Positions 29,072 to 37,671 of a stretch of 64,000 nucleotides of DNA are shown here, piece after piece. Origin of the DNA: Paracoccus litorisediminis. GTDB taxonomy: Bacteria > Pseudomonadota > Alphaproteobacteria > Rhodobacterales > Rhodobacteraceae. Below the pieces are notes generated by a model that searched no databases, was not told the origin of the DNA, and saw nothing but the letters and a program-made list of their open reading frames with translations. Each line of letters begins with the position of its first letter. Position 1 is the stretch's first letter. The position numbers were made by a program, and so were the translations under genes. The stretch is from assembly GCF_009711205.1 (NCBI RefSeq), contig NZ_WMIG01000004.1:62001-126000 (forward strand). The letters run 5' to 3'.

Positions 29072-31327
29072 TCAGGACCGCTCGTGGACATAGGTCCCCG
29101 GTGCTGGTCCCAGCCCCTCGCCCGGATCGCGGGCAGCAACCTGTTCGCCCGATTGCGGCGCCAGCCATTTGTCCCATTCCGGCCACCAGCTGCCCTCGCG
29201 GAACTCACCTCCCTCGCGCCAGGCGTCGAACCCGTGCTGGAAGCCCTGAGCCGAAACGTAGTGGCCGTATTTCTTTTTGCCCGGCGGATTGATGATCCCG
29301 GCGATATGGCCCGATTCGGACAGGATGAAGGTCTTGTCCGTCGAACCCATCATCGCCACGCCGCGCCAACTGTCCCGTGCGGGCGCGATATGGTCGCTTT
29401 CGCAAGCAATGGCGCACAGCGGCACAGTCACATCGCGCACGCTCAGCGACTGGCCGAACAGTTCGAACCCCTCGCCGACAAAGGCGTTGCGCTGGCACAA
29501 CCCGCGCAGATACTCGACCGCCATCCGGCCCGGCAGGTTGGTGCCGTCGCCGTTCCAGAACAACAGGTCAAAGGCCGGAGGACGTTCGCCCAGCATGTAG
29601 CTGCGGATTGCCGGCGCCCAGACCAGATCATTGGCGCGCAGAAAACTGAAAGTCCGCGCCATCAGTTGCGAGGCCAGCACACCGCTGCGCCCGGCCTCGG
29701 ACTCGATGCCGGACACGAAGTCCTCTTGCAGGAAGGCGGTGAACTCGCCCTGATCCGAGAAATCGGTCAGCGTGGTAAAGAACGTCGCCGAATTGACCCG
29801 GTCGTCGCCTCGCTGTTTCAGCAGCGCCAGTGTCATCGCCAGTGTCGTGCCCGCGATGCAATAGCCAACCACGTTCAGCTTGGGCTGATCGGTCAGGTCC
29901 AGCACCCGGTCGAACACGTCCAGATAGGCCGAGACGTAATCGTCCATCCCGATATCGCCATAGCCCGGTCCGGGGTTCTTCCACGAAACGACGAACAGCG
30001 TGTAGCCCTGATCGACGATCCATTTGATCAGGCTGTTCTGCGCCTTCAGGTCGAGGATGTAGAATTTGTTGATCCATGGCGGAAAGATCACCAGCGGAAT
30101 CGCATGCACCGTTTCCGTCGTTGGCTTGTACTGGATCAGCTCATAAAGTTTGGTGCGGGCGACCACGGTGCCCGGCGTGGTGCCGATATCCTCACCCACC
30201 CGGAAAGCATCGCGATCGGCCAGCGAGACGATGAATTCGCCGCCATGCTGTTCGACATCGCGGACCAGATTCTCCAGCCCCTTGACCAGACTTTCGCCTT
30301 CGGTCGCCAAGGCCTTTTCCAGCGCGTCGGGATTGGTGGCCAGAAAATTCGTCGGCGCCATCATGTCGATCATCTGGCGGGTGAACCATTCGATCCGACG
30401 CCGATCGGACATTTCCGAGACATCCAGATCCGAGGCCGCCTTCTGCATCGCCTCGGCATTGATCTGGTACTGGCGCTTGACGAAGTTGAAGAACGGGTGG
30501 CTTTCCCAAAGCGGGTTGGCAAAGCGGCGATCCTTGGGGCCCTCATCGGGCGGGGCGCGGAAGGTGCCGCGCGCCAGCGCAGCCTGTGCCTCAGCGAAAT
30601 GGCGCAGGGTTTCGCCCCAATAGCTGACCTGCTGTTCCATCACCCGTTCGGGCTGCTCGGCCACCAGCTTGACCCAGGCGGCGGCGGCGGTGGTGAACAG
30701 GTCGGCCCCCGGCCCCTCGACTCCGGGATTCTTGGGCCGACGCAGGGCCAGCGCACCCAGCAGCCGCTGGGTCAGCGATTCGATCCTCTCGATGTTCTGG
30801 ACCAGTTGTTCGGGCAGGCGGCTATGTTCGCCAAAAGCCGCCTCCATGAATTCGGCGGTGGTGTGGCTATGCGGTGCGTCGCCCTGCACAGTGGCTGGCG
30901 GGCGCGAGGGCGGCGCGACAGGGGCCAAGATCTCGGCGGGCGCGACCGGCGCGACCGGCTCTGCCACCGGGGCCGGCTTCTTTCTGGGCTTGCGGTGCAG
31001 CGAGGTCCGGGTATCGACGCGGGCGGTCGTATGCGTGCGGCCCAGACCATTGCGCGCACCCGGCTTCTTGCTGGCCGAAACGCTGGCGGGCTTGGCCAAT
31101 GCGGGCTTGGCAGGGGTCAGCATCTGATCGACCGATGCCGTCTCGATTTTGGGCTTCGCGACACGCTTCCGCACGGGCTTTTCCGCAGGCTTCGTGGCCG
31201 CAGCCTTTTCCACGGCGGGCGATTCGGTGGTCGTCGGGGCCGCTTTACCGGCCTTTGGACGATTGCCCGATTTCGCCGCATTCCCCTTGCCCGTCACACC
31301 CTTGGGCTTGTCGTCCTCTGCGGCCAT
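29072..31327 (-). CDS. phaC: Class I polyhydroxyalkanoate synthase with N-terminal extension
   Basis: The 751-residue enzyme polymerises (R)-3-hydroxyacyl-CoA at the granule surface. The lipase-box-like GYCIAG holds the catalytic Cys490. Catalytic Asp is in CESDHIAP and His in SGHIAGIINPP. The N-terminal domain has YQINAEAMQKAASDL and W-rich motifs of class I synthases. Class I enzymes usually have about 590-620 residues with Cys near 319. Here the first 150 or so residues are an extra low-complexity region rich in Lys, Ala and Pro, like histone H1 or AlgP tails. The ATG at 31327 is used; a TTG lies three codons upstream. It diverges from phaZ. Confidence 0.93.
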   Translation of the reverse strand: MAAEDDKPKGVTGKGNAAKSGNRPKAGKAAPTTTESPAVEKAAATKPAEKPVRKRVAKPKIETASVDQMLTPAKPALAKPASVSASKKPGARNGLGRTHTTARVDTRTSLHRKPRKKPAPVAEPVAPVAPAEILAPVAPPSRPPATVQGDAPHSHTTAEFMEAAFGEHSRLPEQLVQNIERIESLTQRLLGALALRRPKNPGVEGPGADLFTTAAAAWVKLVAEQPERVMEQQVSYWGETLRHFAEAQAALARGTFRAPPDEGPKDRRFANPLWESHPFFNFVKRQYQINAEAMQKAASDLDVSEMSDRRRIEWFTRQMIDMMAPTNFLATNPDALEKALATEGESLVKGLENLVRDVEQHGGEFIVSLADRDAFRVGEDIGTTPGTVVARTKLYELIQYKPTTETVHAIPLVIFPPWINKFYILDLKAQNSLIKWIVDQGYTLFVVSWKNPGPGYGDIGMDDYVSAYLDVFDRVLDLTDQPKLNVVGYCIAGTTLAMTLALLKQRGDDRVNSATFFTTLTDFSDQGEFTAFLQEDFVSGIESEAGRSGVLASQLMARTFSFLRANDLVWAPAIRSYMLGERPPAFDLLFWNGDGTNLPGRMAVEYLRGLCQRNAFVGEGFELFGQSLSVRDVTVPLCAIACESDHIAPARDSWRGVAMMGSTDKTFILSESGHIAGIINPPGKKKYGHYVSAQGFQHGFDAWREGGEFREGSWWPEWDKWLAPQSGEQVAARDPGEGLGPAPGTYVHERS

Positions 31328-31427
31328 AATTGACAATCCTCCGTCATCGTCAAATCATTATGCCTGTCCCGAAACGCAGGTAAAGCCGACTCCTCTCCGG
31401 CAGGCCTGAACATCATGAGTAGGCAAG

Positions 31428-32768
31428 ATGGCGACTTACAAGGGTGCCAAGGGCATCATTTCCTACGACGTGATGGAAACGTACCGGAACACCAACGAAT
31501 GGCTGGGGGCGACGGCGCGGGCGCTGGGATCCTATCCCGCCTTCGCGATGATCCCGCATCCGATGTTCAAGCTGATGTCCGCCTGGGGTCGCGTGACCGA
31601 GCGCAGCTTCTCGCGCATGGTGATCAAGCCCGATTGGGAAATCCCGCCGATCGTCTCTGAGGACGGGCAGGACCACATCGTCTATGTCGAGCCGGAACTG
31701 ACCCTCCCCTTCGGCGACCTTGTCCGCTTCCGCGTTGCCCGTCGCGAACCGATGCCGCGCAAGGTGCTGCTTGTCGCACCCATGTCGGGCCATTACGCGA
31801 CGCTTCTGCGCACCACCGTCACCTCGCTGCTGTCGGATTGCGATGTCTATGTCACCGACTGGCACAATGCCCGCGATATCCCGGTCAGCGCCGGCAAGTT
31901 CGACATCGAGGATTACACCCAATACCTCGTCGATTTCATCCGCCATCTGGGGCCCGATACCAACGTGATCGCCGTCTGCCAGCCCGCGCCGCTGGCTTTG
32001 GCCGCGACCGCGATACTGGCCGAGCATGAGCCAGCGGCCCAGCCCCGTTCACTGATCCTGATCGGCGGCCCGATCGATCCCGACGCCGCCGCGACCGAAG
32101 TCACCGATTTCGGCAACCGCATGACCATGGGAGAGCTGGACTTCCTGCTGATCCAGCAGGTCGGCTTCAAGTATCGCGGTGCCGGGCGCATGGTCTATCC
32201 CGGCCTTGCGCAGCTTTCGTCCTTCATCGCGATGAACGCCGACACCCATGCCCGCGCCTTCATCAACAAGATCTTCGCCGAGGCCCGCGGCCTTGGCTCG
32301 GAAGGCGATAAGCACAACACCTTCTACGACGAATATCTTGCGGTCATGGACATGACCGCCGAATTCTACCTGTCGACCGTCCAGCGCATCTTCAAGGAAC
32401 GCGAGATCGCGCAGAACCAGTTCAAGGTGCATGGCCGCCGGGTCGATCTGTCGAAAATCCACGATGTCGCCATCATGACGGTCGAGGGCGCGAATGATGA
32501 CATCTCGGCCCCCGGCCAATGCGTCGCCGCGCTTGACCTGTGCAGCGGCGTGCCCGACGGGCGCAAGCAGCAACATCTGGAACCCGGCGCCGGGCATTAC
32601 GGCATCTTTGCCGGGAAAAGCTGGCGGCTGAACATCCGCCCCTTGGTGCTGGACTTCATCGACGAACAGGCCAGCACCAGCGGCCCGGCGAAAAAACGCC
32701 GCATCAACAAGCCCGAGGATTGCGGCCGCACCGTCGCCAATGATGAGGACGGTAAGCTCGCAATCTGA
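31428..32768 (+). CDS. phaZ: Intracellular polyhydroxybutyrate depolymerase
   Basis: The 446-residue protein is the intracellular, granule-bound PHB depolymerase (PhaZa1 type) that mobilises stored polymer. It has an alpha/beta-hydrolase fold with a cysteine nucleophile, Cys184, in AVCQPAPLA, as in the Cupriavidus enzyme. The acidic residue is likely in VEGANDDISAPGQ and the His in PGAGHYGIFAGK. No signal peptide is present, as expected. It starts 100 bases from phaC in the opposite direction, so granule synthesis and breakdown genes share a divergent control region. A Lys/Arg-rich tail follows the hydrolase domain. Confidence 0.94.
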   Translation: MATYKGAKGIISYDVMETYRNTNEWLGATARALGSYPAFAMIPHPMFKLMSAWGRVTERSFSRMVIKPDWEIPPIVSEDGQDHIVYVEPELTLPFGDLVRFRVARREPMPRKVLLVAPMSGHYATLLRTTVTSLLSDCDVYVTDWHNARDIPVSAGKFDIEDYTQYLVDFIRHLGPDTNVIAVCQPAPLALAATAILAEHEPAAQPRSLILIGGPIDPDAAATEVTDFGNRMTMGELDFLLIQQVGFKYRGAGRMVYPGLAQLSSFIAMNADTHARAFINKIFAEARGLGSEGDKHNTFYDEYLAVMDMTAEFYLSTVQRIFKEREIAQNQFKVHGRRVDLSKIHDVAIMTVEGANDDISAPGQCVAALDLCSGVPDGRKQQHLEPGAGHYGIFAGKSWRLNIRPLVLDFIDEQASTSGPAKKRRINKPEDCGRTVANDEDGKLAI

Positions 32769-32775
32769 GCCGCGA

Positions 32776-33519
32776 TCAGCCCCGTTCCAGCACTTCCGCG
32801 ACCGAAGCCCCGATCAGATCAAGGCAATCGGGGGTCGAAAAGCGGTGATCCGCGCCCTTGACCAGCGCCAGCCGCATATCCGGCCCCGTGGCATGGTCCA
32901 GCAGGCTGATCGCCCAATGGGCCGGCACGTCCTCATCCGCTGTCCCTTGCAGGAAGCGCACCGGAAACGGCAGGTCCAGCGACGCGGACATGACCAGATG
33001 GTTGCGCCCATCCTCGATCAAACGGCGGGTGATGACATAGGGCGCGCCATATTCGCTGGGAATGGCGACTTGCCCGTCGCGTAGTAGCATCTCGCGCTCG
33101 GCCGGGCCGAAGGCGGCCCAGAAGCCCTGTTCGGTGAAATCCGGCGCGGCGGCAATCGTCACCAAACCGGCCAGCCGTTCCGGCATGGCGCGGGCGACCA
33201 GCAAGCTGATCCAGCCTCCCATGGACGACCCCACCAGCACCTGCGGCCCCGTCGTCAGCGCCGAGATCGCGGCAACGGCGTCCTCCAGCCAGTCGCCGAT
33301 GCAGCCGTCCTCGAAACGCCCGTCCGATTCCCCATGGCCCGAATAATCGAAGCGCAGAAAGGCACGGCCCCGCGCCTGCGCCCATTCCTCCAGCCAGATC
33401 GCCTTGGTGCCCTGCATGTCCGACCGAAAGCCGCCCAGAAAGACCACGCCCGGCCCCTGCCCGGCAATGCGGTTATAGGCGATGCGCCGACCCTGCGGCG
33501 TTTCAAGAAACTCGGTCAT
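32776..33519 (-). CDS. Alpha/beta hydrolase
   Basis: The 247-residue enzyme has an alpha/beta-hydrolase core: the strand-helix VVFLGGFRSDMQGTKA, FLRFDYSGHGESDG, the nucleophile elbow GSSMGG (Ser at about residue 103), QGTADEDVP with the likely Asp, and His in KGADHRFS. It resembles the ABHD10-like group of thioesterases or carboxylesterases; the substrate is unknown. The ATG at 33519 is chosen from the homology start. It converges on phaZ with 7 bases between the stop codons. Confidence 0.85.
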   Translation of the reverse strand: MTEFLETPQGRRIAYNRIAGQGPGVVFLGGFRSDMQGTKAIWLEEWAQARGRAFLRFDYSGHGESDGRFEDGCIGDWLEDAVAAISALTTGPQVLVGSSMGGWISLLVARAMPERLAGLVTIAAAPDFTEQGFWAAFGPAEREMLLRDGQVAIPSEYGAPYVITRRLIEDGRNHLVMSASLDLPFPVRFLQGTADEDVPAHWAISLLDHATGPDMRLALVKGADHRFSTPDCLDLIGASVAEVLERG

Positions 33520-33672
33520 TGAATTCGTTCCTGTGTTTTGGCCGACGGGCACAAGGCGCGGCATCACACCCTTGCCTAACCGCATTGACAAGCCGTCTCA
33601 ATCCGTCCAAATCCGCCGGACATAACCCGCAACCGGGCGTTCCGTGGGCGCCAAACCGACGAGGAGGACTGC

Positions 33673-35619
33673 ATGTCCCAGATCTCGCTTACTTTCCCCG
33701 ATGGCAATTCGCGCGACTATCCCGCCGGCATCACCGCCGCCGAGGTCGCAGCCTCCATCGCCCCCAGCCTTGCCAAGAACGCGATTTCCGCCAGCCTTGA
33801 TGGTGCGCATATCGACCTGCAATGGCCGATCGATCGCAGCGGCAAGATCGCCATCAACACGATGAAGGACAGCGAACCTGCGCTGGAACTCATCCGCCAC
33901 GACCTCGCCCATATCATGGCCCGCGCCGTGCAAGAGCTGTGGCCCGACGTGAAAGTCACCATCGGCCCGGTCCGCGATCAGGGCTGGTTCTATGATTTCG
34001 ACCGCGCCGAAGCCTTCACCCCCGAAGACCTTGGCCAGATCGAAGCCAAGATGAAGCAGATCATCGCGGCCCGCGACCCGGTCCGCACCGAGGTCTGGGA
34101 CCGCGCCCGTGCCATCGCCTATTACGAAGAGCGTAACGAGCCCTTCAAGGTCGAGCTGATCGCCCGCATCCCCGAAGGCGAGGATCTGCGCATGTATTGG
34201 CATGGCGACTGGCAGGACCTTTGCCGCGGCCCGCATCTGCAAAATACCGGGCAGGTCCCGGCCGATGCCTTCAAGCTGACCCATGTCGCAGGCGCCTATT
34301 GGCTGGGCGATGCCTCGCGCCCGATGCTGCAACGCATTTATGGCGTCGCCTTCCGCAATCGCGACGACCTGAAAGCGCATATGACCATGCTGGAGGAGGC
34401 CGCGAAACGCGACCACCGCAAGCTTGGTAAGGAAATGGAACTGTTCCACTTCCAGGAAGAAGCGCCGGGCATGGTCTTCTGGCACCCGAATGGCTGGACC
34501 ATCTATCGCGAGCTTGAAGCCTATATGCGCCGCCGCCTGATCCGCGCGGATTACAAGGAAATCAAGACGCCCCAAGTCGTCGACCGCATCCTGTGGGAGA
34601 AGTCGGGTCATTGGGAAGCCTATCGCGAGAACATGTTCATCGTCGAAGTCGACGAGGAAGGTGCCAAGGAAAAGCGCATCAATGCGCTGAAACCGATGAA
34701 CTGCCCCTGCCACGTTCAGGTCTATAACCAAGGCCTGAAATCCTATCGCGATCTGCCGCTGCGTCTGGCCGAGTTCGGCTCGTGCCACCGCTACGAATCC
34801 TCGGGCTCGATGCACGGGCTGATGCGCGTGCGCGGCTTCGTGCAGGACGACGCGCATATCTTCTGCACCGAGAACCAGATCGAGGCGGAATGCGCCGGTT
34901 TCATCAGCCTGCTGTCTTCGGTCTACAAGGATCTCGGCTTCGAGAAGTTCGACATCAAGCTGTCGACCCGCCCGGATGTCCGCGTGGGCTCGGACGAGAT
35001 CTGGGACAAGGCCGAGGCCGCACTTGCCGGTGCCATCGAGCATCTGGGCCTGCCCTATGAGGTCAATCCCGGCGACGGTGCCTTCTATGGCCCGAAACTG
35101 GACTTCAAGCTGACCGACGCCATCGGCCGCGAATGGCAATGCGGCACATTCCAATGCGACTTCAACCTGCCCGACCGTCTGGGCGCGGAATTCGTCGCCG
35201 AGGACGGCCACAAGCACATGCCGGTCATGCTGCACCGCGCCGTGCTGGGCAGCTTTGAGCGTTTCATCGGCATCCTGATCGAAAACTACGCGGGCAAGAT
35301 GCCGCTGTGGCTGGCGCCGCGTCAGGTCGTCGTCGCCTCGATCGTTTCGGGCGCGGATGATTACGTCCATGAAGTGGTTAAGACGCTGCGCGCCGCCGGC
35401 ATCCGTGCCGAGGCAGATACGCGCAACGAAAAGATCAACTACAAGGTCCGCGAGCATTCCGTTGGCAAAGTGCCGGCCATCATGGCGATCGGCATGAAAG
35501 AGGTCGAGGAACGCAGCGTTTCTGTCAGACGCCTTGACAAACAGGGCAGCGAAAGCTTGAAACTGGACGAAGCGGTTCAGATGCTTTGCTCCGAGGCAAC
35601 GCCGCCTGACATGCGCTGA
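33673..35619 (+). CDS. thrS: Threonyl-tRNA synthetase
   Basis: The 648-residue class II synthetase has the TGS domain (about 1-62), the N2 editing domain with [16 protein letters not shown] and [16 protein letters not shown], and the catalytic core with motif 2 ([26 protein letters not shown], given as [15 protein letters not shown]) and motif 3 ([15 protein letters not shown]). The zinc-site cysteine is in KPMNCPCHV. The anticodon-binding domain is at the C-terminus. It is encoded alone with a GAGGAGG ribosome site. No T-box leader is visible. Confidence 0.97.
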   Translation: MSQISLTFPDGNSRDYPAGITAAEVAASIAPSLAKNAISASLDGAHIDLQWPIDRSGKIAINTMKDSEPALELIRHDLAHIMARAVQELWPDVKVTIGPVRDQGWFYDFDRAEAFTPEDLGQIEAKMKQIIAARDPVRTEVWDRARAIAYYEERNEPFKVELIARIPEGEDLRMYWHGDWQDLCRGPHLQNTGQVPADAFKLTHVAGAYWLGDASRPMLQRIYGVAFRNRDDLKAHMTMLEEAAKRDHRKLGKEMELFHFQEEAPGMVFWHPNGWTIYRELEAYMRRRLIRADYKEIKTPQVVDRILWEKSGHWEAYRENMFIVEVDEEGAKEKRINALKPMNCPCHVQVYNQGLKSYRDLPLRLAEFGSCHRYESSGSMHGLMRVRGFVQDDAHIFCTENQIEAECAGFISLLSSVYKDLGFEKFDIKLSTRPDVRVGSDEIWDKAEAALAGAIEHLGLPYEVNPGDGAFYGPKLDFKLTDAIGREWQCGTFQCDFNLPDRLGAEFVAEDGHKHMPVMLHRAVLGSFERFIGILIENYAGKMPLWLAPRQVVVASIVSGADDYVHEVVKTLRAAGIRAEADTRNEKINYKVREHSVGKVPAIMAIGMKEVEERSVSVRRLDKQGSESLKLDEAVQMLCSEATPPDMR

Positions 35620-35656
35620 GGCTGCCGCAATATCAGCGACATATTGCCGAAAACGT

Positions 35657-35677
35657 CGAGCGTCTTCATGACGCTCG
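35657..35677 (+). terminator. Weak hairpin after thrS
   Basis: CGAGCGTC and GACGCTCG form an 8-base stem, but the T-run (35695-35700) is 18 bases further on, so termination strength is unsure. Confidence 0.35.
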
Positions 35678-35838
35678 GCGCATTACCGCTTGCCTTTTTT
35701 AGCGAATCATTCATCCTCTCGGACGCGTGAGCACGACTTTCTACCGCCTCCCTCTACGGGCAGCCGGAATATACGAGAAAGGGCTGCACGGCCCGGGGCA
35801 ATCTCGCACCGGGTAGTTTTCGAAGGAGAGACGGTATT

Positions 35839-36045
35839 ATGGCTACCGGCACCGTAAAATGGTTTAACGCCACGAAAGGCTATGGCTTCATCGCACCTGA
35901 TGATGGCGGCAAGGACGTTTTCGTCCATATCTCGGCAGTTGAGCGCGCTGGTTTGACCGGCCTGAACGACAACCAGAAGATCGCCTATGAACTGCAATCG
36001 GGTCGTGACGGTCGCAGTTCGGCCTCGGATCTGAAGCTGCTCTGA
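35839..36045 (+). CDS. cspA-like: Cold-shock domain protein
   Basis: The 68-residue protein is a single cold-shock domain with RNP1 (KGYGFI) and RNP2 (VFVHIS), which bind single-stranded RNA or DNA. It begins [17 protein letters not shown] as typical alphaproteobacterial Csp proteins do. A long upstream region (about 140 bases from the last T-run to the ATG) may form the structured leader usual for csp mRNAs. The GGAGAG ribosome site is strong, and a clear terminator follows. Members of this family are hard to tell apart, so no specific paralogue is claimed. Confidence 0.95.
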   Translation: MATGTVKWFNATKGYGFIAPDDGGKDVFVHISAVERAGLTGLNDNQKIAYELQSGRDGRSSASDLKLL

Positions 36046-36063
36046 TCGCACGCCGAATTTTCG

Positions 36064-36089
36064 AACGGCCCGCCCTGGCGGGCCGTTTT
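36064..36089 (+). terminator. Rho-independent terminator of the cold-shock gene
   Basis: AACGGCCCGCC, a CTG loop and GGCGGGCCGTTTT form a strong hairpin 18 bases after the stop. Confidence 0.88.
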
Positions 36090-36127
36090 GCGTTCTGCCT
36101 GGCATCTTTCTTGCAAAAATATCCTGC

Positions 36128-36169
36128 GGGGGAGTCGCGTCAGCGACGGGGGCGCAAAGCCCCCTTTCT
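36128..36169. repeat. Two-hairpin intergenic element
   Basis: GTCGC-GTCA-GCGAC (36134-36147) is followed at once by GGGGGC-GCAAA-GCCCCC-TTT (36148-36167). The compact paired hairpins with G-runs look like dispersed intergenic elements of Rhodobacteraceae. The second hairpin could also act as a terminator. Confidence 0.5.
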
Positions 36170-36218
36170 TTGCGCGCCGCTTGCCCCTATCCCGACGCCG
36201 CAGACATAAGGGGACAGG

Positions 36219-36968
36219 ATGACGCAACCGGCGCTACAGCTTATTCGGACCGGACTGGCCACACCGGACCGTCTGGCCATGTCGGTGATCGGTCTCAGCC
36301 GTGCTGACCGCTGGTCCTATGCCCGGTTGCATCACACGATCCTGTCCATGGCCGGGGCGATGCGGGCATCCGGCCTTGCGCCGGGCGACGCGCTGGTCTT
36401 TGCCGCTTGCGACCGCCCCGAACACGCCATCGCCTTTCTTGCCGCCACTGCGGCTGGACTGCTGCCCGTGACCGATCCGTCCAAGGCAACCCACCATCCC
36501 ACGGCAACCTTGCTATTGTCCGGGGAAACCGCCGACACAGCCCGGCCACGGCTTGACCTGCGCGAACTCGCCCAAGGTCAACCGCTTGACGACTTCGATC
36601 CCGGCACCAGCCCGACCGGCAACCCCTTCGGCCTGACTGCGCAGGACCGGATGCTGATCACGGGCGGGACCGGCATGGACCTGCTGACCACGCTTTTCGC
36701 GACATGGGCACAGGGGGCAGCGGCACTGGTTCCAGGCCCTGCCACGACACCTGCGCAATGGCCGCTGCTGGCATCGCGCCATGGCGCGACGGTTCTTGCC
36801 GTTGCGCATCAGGAACTGGATCAGCTGATGGCGCAGGACTGGAAGCCCTGGCCCGCGCTGCGCCAAGCTGTCGCGACAGATGCGGTGCCGGACGATCTGG
36901 CGGCCCGCTGGCAGGACCGCACCGGCCTGCCCCTGCTCAAGACCGAAGGACTTGCGCCGCCCCGGTAA
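36219..36968 (+). CDS. Short adenylate-forming-enzyme-like protein
   Basis: The 249-residue protein resembles the N-terminal part of acyl-CoA synthetases and AMP ligases (WSYARLHHTILSMAGAMRASGLAPGDALVF, given as SYARL and GLAPGDALVF; AFLAATAAGLLPV). Full enzymes have over 500 residues. The usual phosphate-binding loop TSGTTG is replaced by ITGGTGMDLL (about residues 146-155), and the A8 and C-terminal subdomain are absent. It is therefore either a decayed enzyme or a domain re-used for another role. The frame is intact and the GC content normal, so it is listed as a coding gene. It precedes a DsbA-type gene by 55 bases. Confidence 0.6.
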   Translation: MTQPALQLIRTGLATPDRLAMSVIGLSRADRWSYARLHHTILSMAGAMRASGLAPGDALVFAACDRPEHAIAFLAATAAGLLPVTDPSKATHHPTATLLLSGETADTARPRLDLRELAQGQPLDDFDPGTSPTGNPFGLTAQDRMLITGGTGMDLLTTLFATWAQGAAALVPGPATTPAQWPLLASRHGATVLAVAHQELDQLMAQDWKPWPALRQAVATDAVPDDLAARWQDRTGLPLLKTEGLAPPR

Positions 36969-37023
36969 AAGCGCGAATAGGCGCATTCGCCCTGCCACAG
37001 CCTTTCCATCGCAAGGACAGAAC

Positions 37024-37671
37024 ATGACCCAACAGGTTCGCCTCGACATCTTTGCCGATCCCGTCTGCCCCTGGTGCCTGATCGGCAAGGCCGAGCTGGA
37101 CCGGGCGCTGGAAAGCCGCCCCGAGCATCTCTTTGCCATCACTTGGCAGCCCTTCCGGCTGGACCCGCAGATGCCGCAGGCGGGGATGGATTACGTCGCC
37201 TACATGAAGATGAAGTTCGGCGACGAAAAGGGCATCATCGCTGCGATGAAACCGGTGATGGAGGCGTCCGAACGGTTGGGGCTGTGGATCAACCCCTCGC
37301 TGATCGAGCGCGTACCGAACACGCTGAACGCCCATCGCCTGCTTTACTGGGCGGGCCTTGAGGCTGCGCAGACCCCGGTCATGTCCGGCCTGATGCGCGC
37401 GCATTGGCGCGAGGGCAAGAACATCTCGAATCCCGACGTGCTGGTCGCCATCGCCGAGGGCGCGGGCATGGATGGACAGATGGTCCGCCGCCTGCTCGCC
37501 ACCACCGAGGACCGCGATGAGGTCGCCACGCGCGAGATCCACGCCCGCCAACGCGGCATCAACTCGGTCCCGACCTTCGTCGTCGCCGATACCCATGTCG
37601 TCAGCGGCGCGCAGCCCGCAAGCCTGTGGATGCAGGTCATCGACGAGCTGACCGGGAACAGCCCGGCCTAA
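37024..37671 (+). CDS. DsbA-family oxidoreductase (FrnE-like)
   Basis: The 215-residue protein is a thioredoxin-fold DsbA-like protein with the motif DPVCPWCLIGKAEL, giving a CPWC redox pair at about residues 14-17. A helical insertion follows, and the cis-Pro region is NSVPTFVVADTHVVSGAQ near the C-terminus. It lacks a signal peptide, so it is probably cytosolic, as FrnE proteins are. Possible roles are disulfide exchange or glutathione-linked reactions; the substrate is unknown. Its stop codon is interlocked with the ramB stop: the two converging genes overlap by four bases. Confidence 0.88.
   Translation: MTQQVRLDIFADPVCPWCLIGKAELDRALESRPEHLFAITWQPFRLDPQMPQAGMDYVAYMKMKFGDEKGIIAAMKPVMEASERLGLWINPSLIERVPNTLNAHRLLYWAGLEAAQTPVMSGLMRAHWREGKNISNPDVLVAIAEGAGMDGQMVRRLLATTEDRDEVATREIHARQRGINSVPTFVVADTHVVSGAQPASLWMQVIDELTGNSPA

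Noticed and set aside
29021..31333. A 770-codon plus-strand frame opposite phaC
   Set aside because: It is antisense to a clear PHA synthase and its residues show no domain pattern.
33520..33672. T-box or other leader before thrS
   Set aside because: The gap is short and shows no specifier or antiterminator features; alphaproteobacteria rarely use T-boxes.
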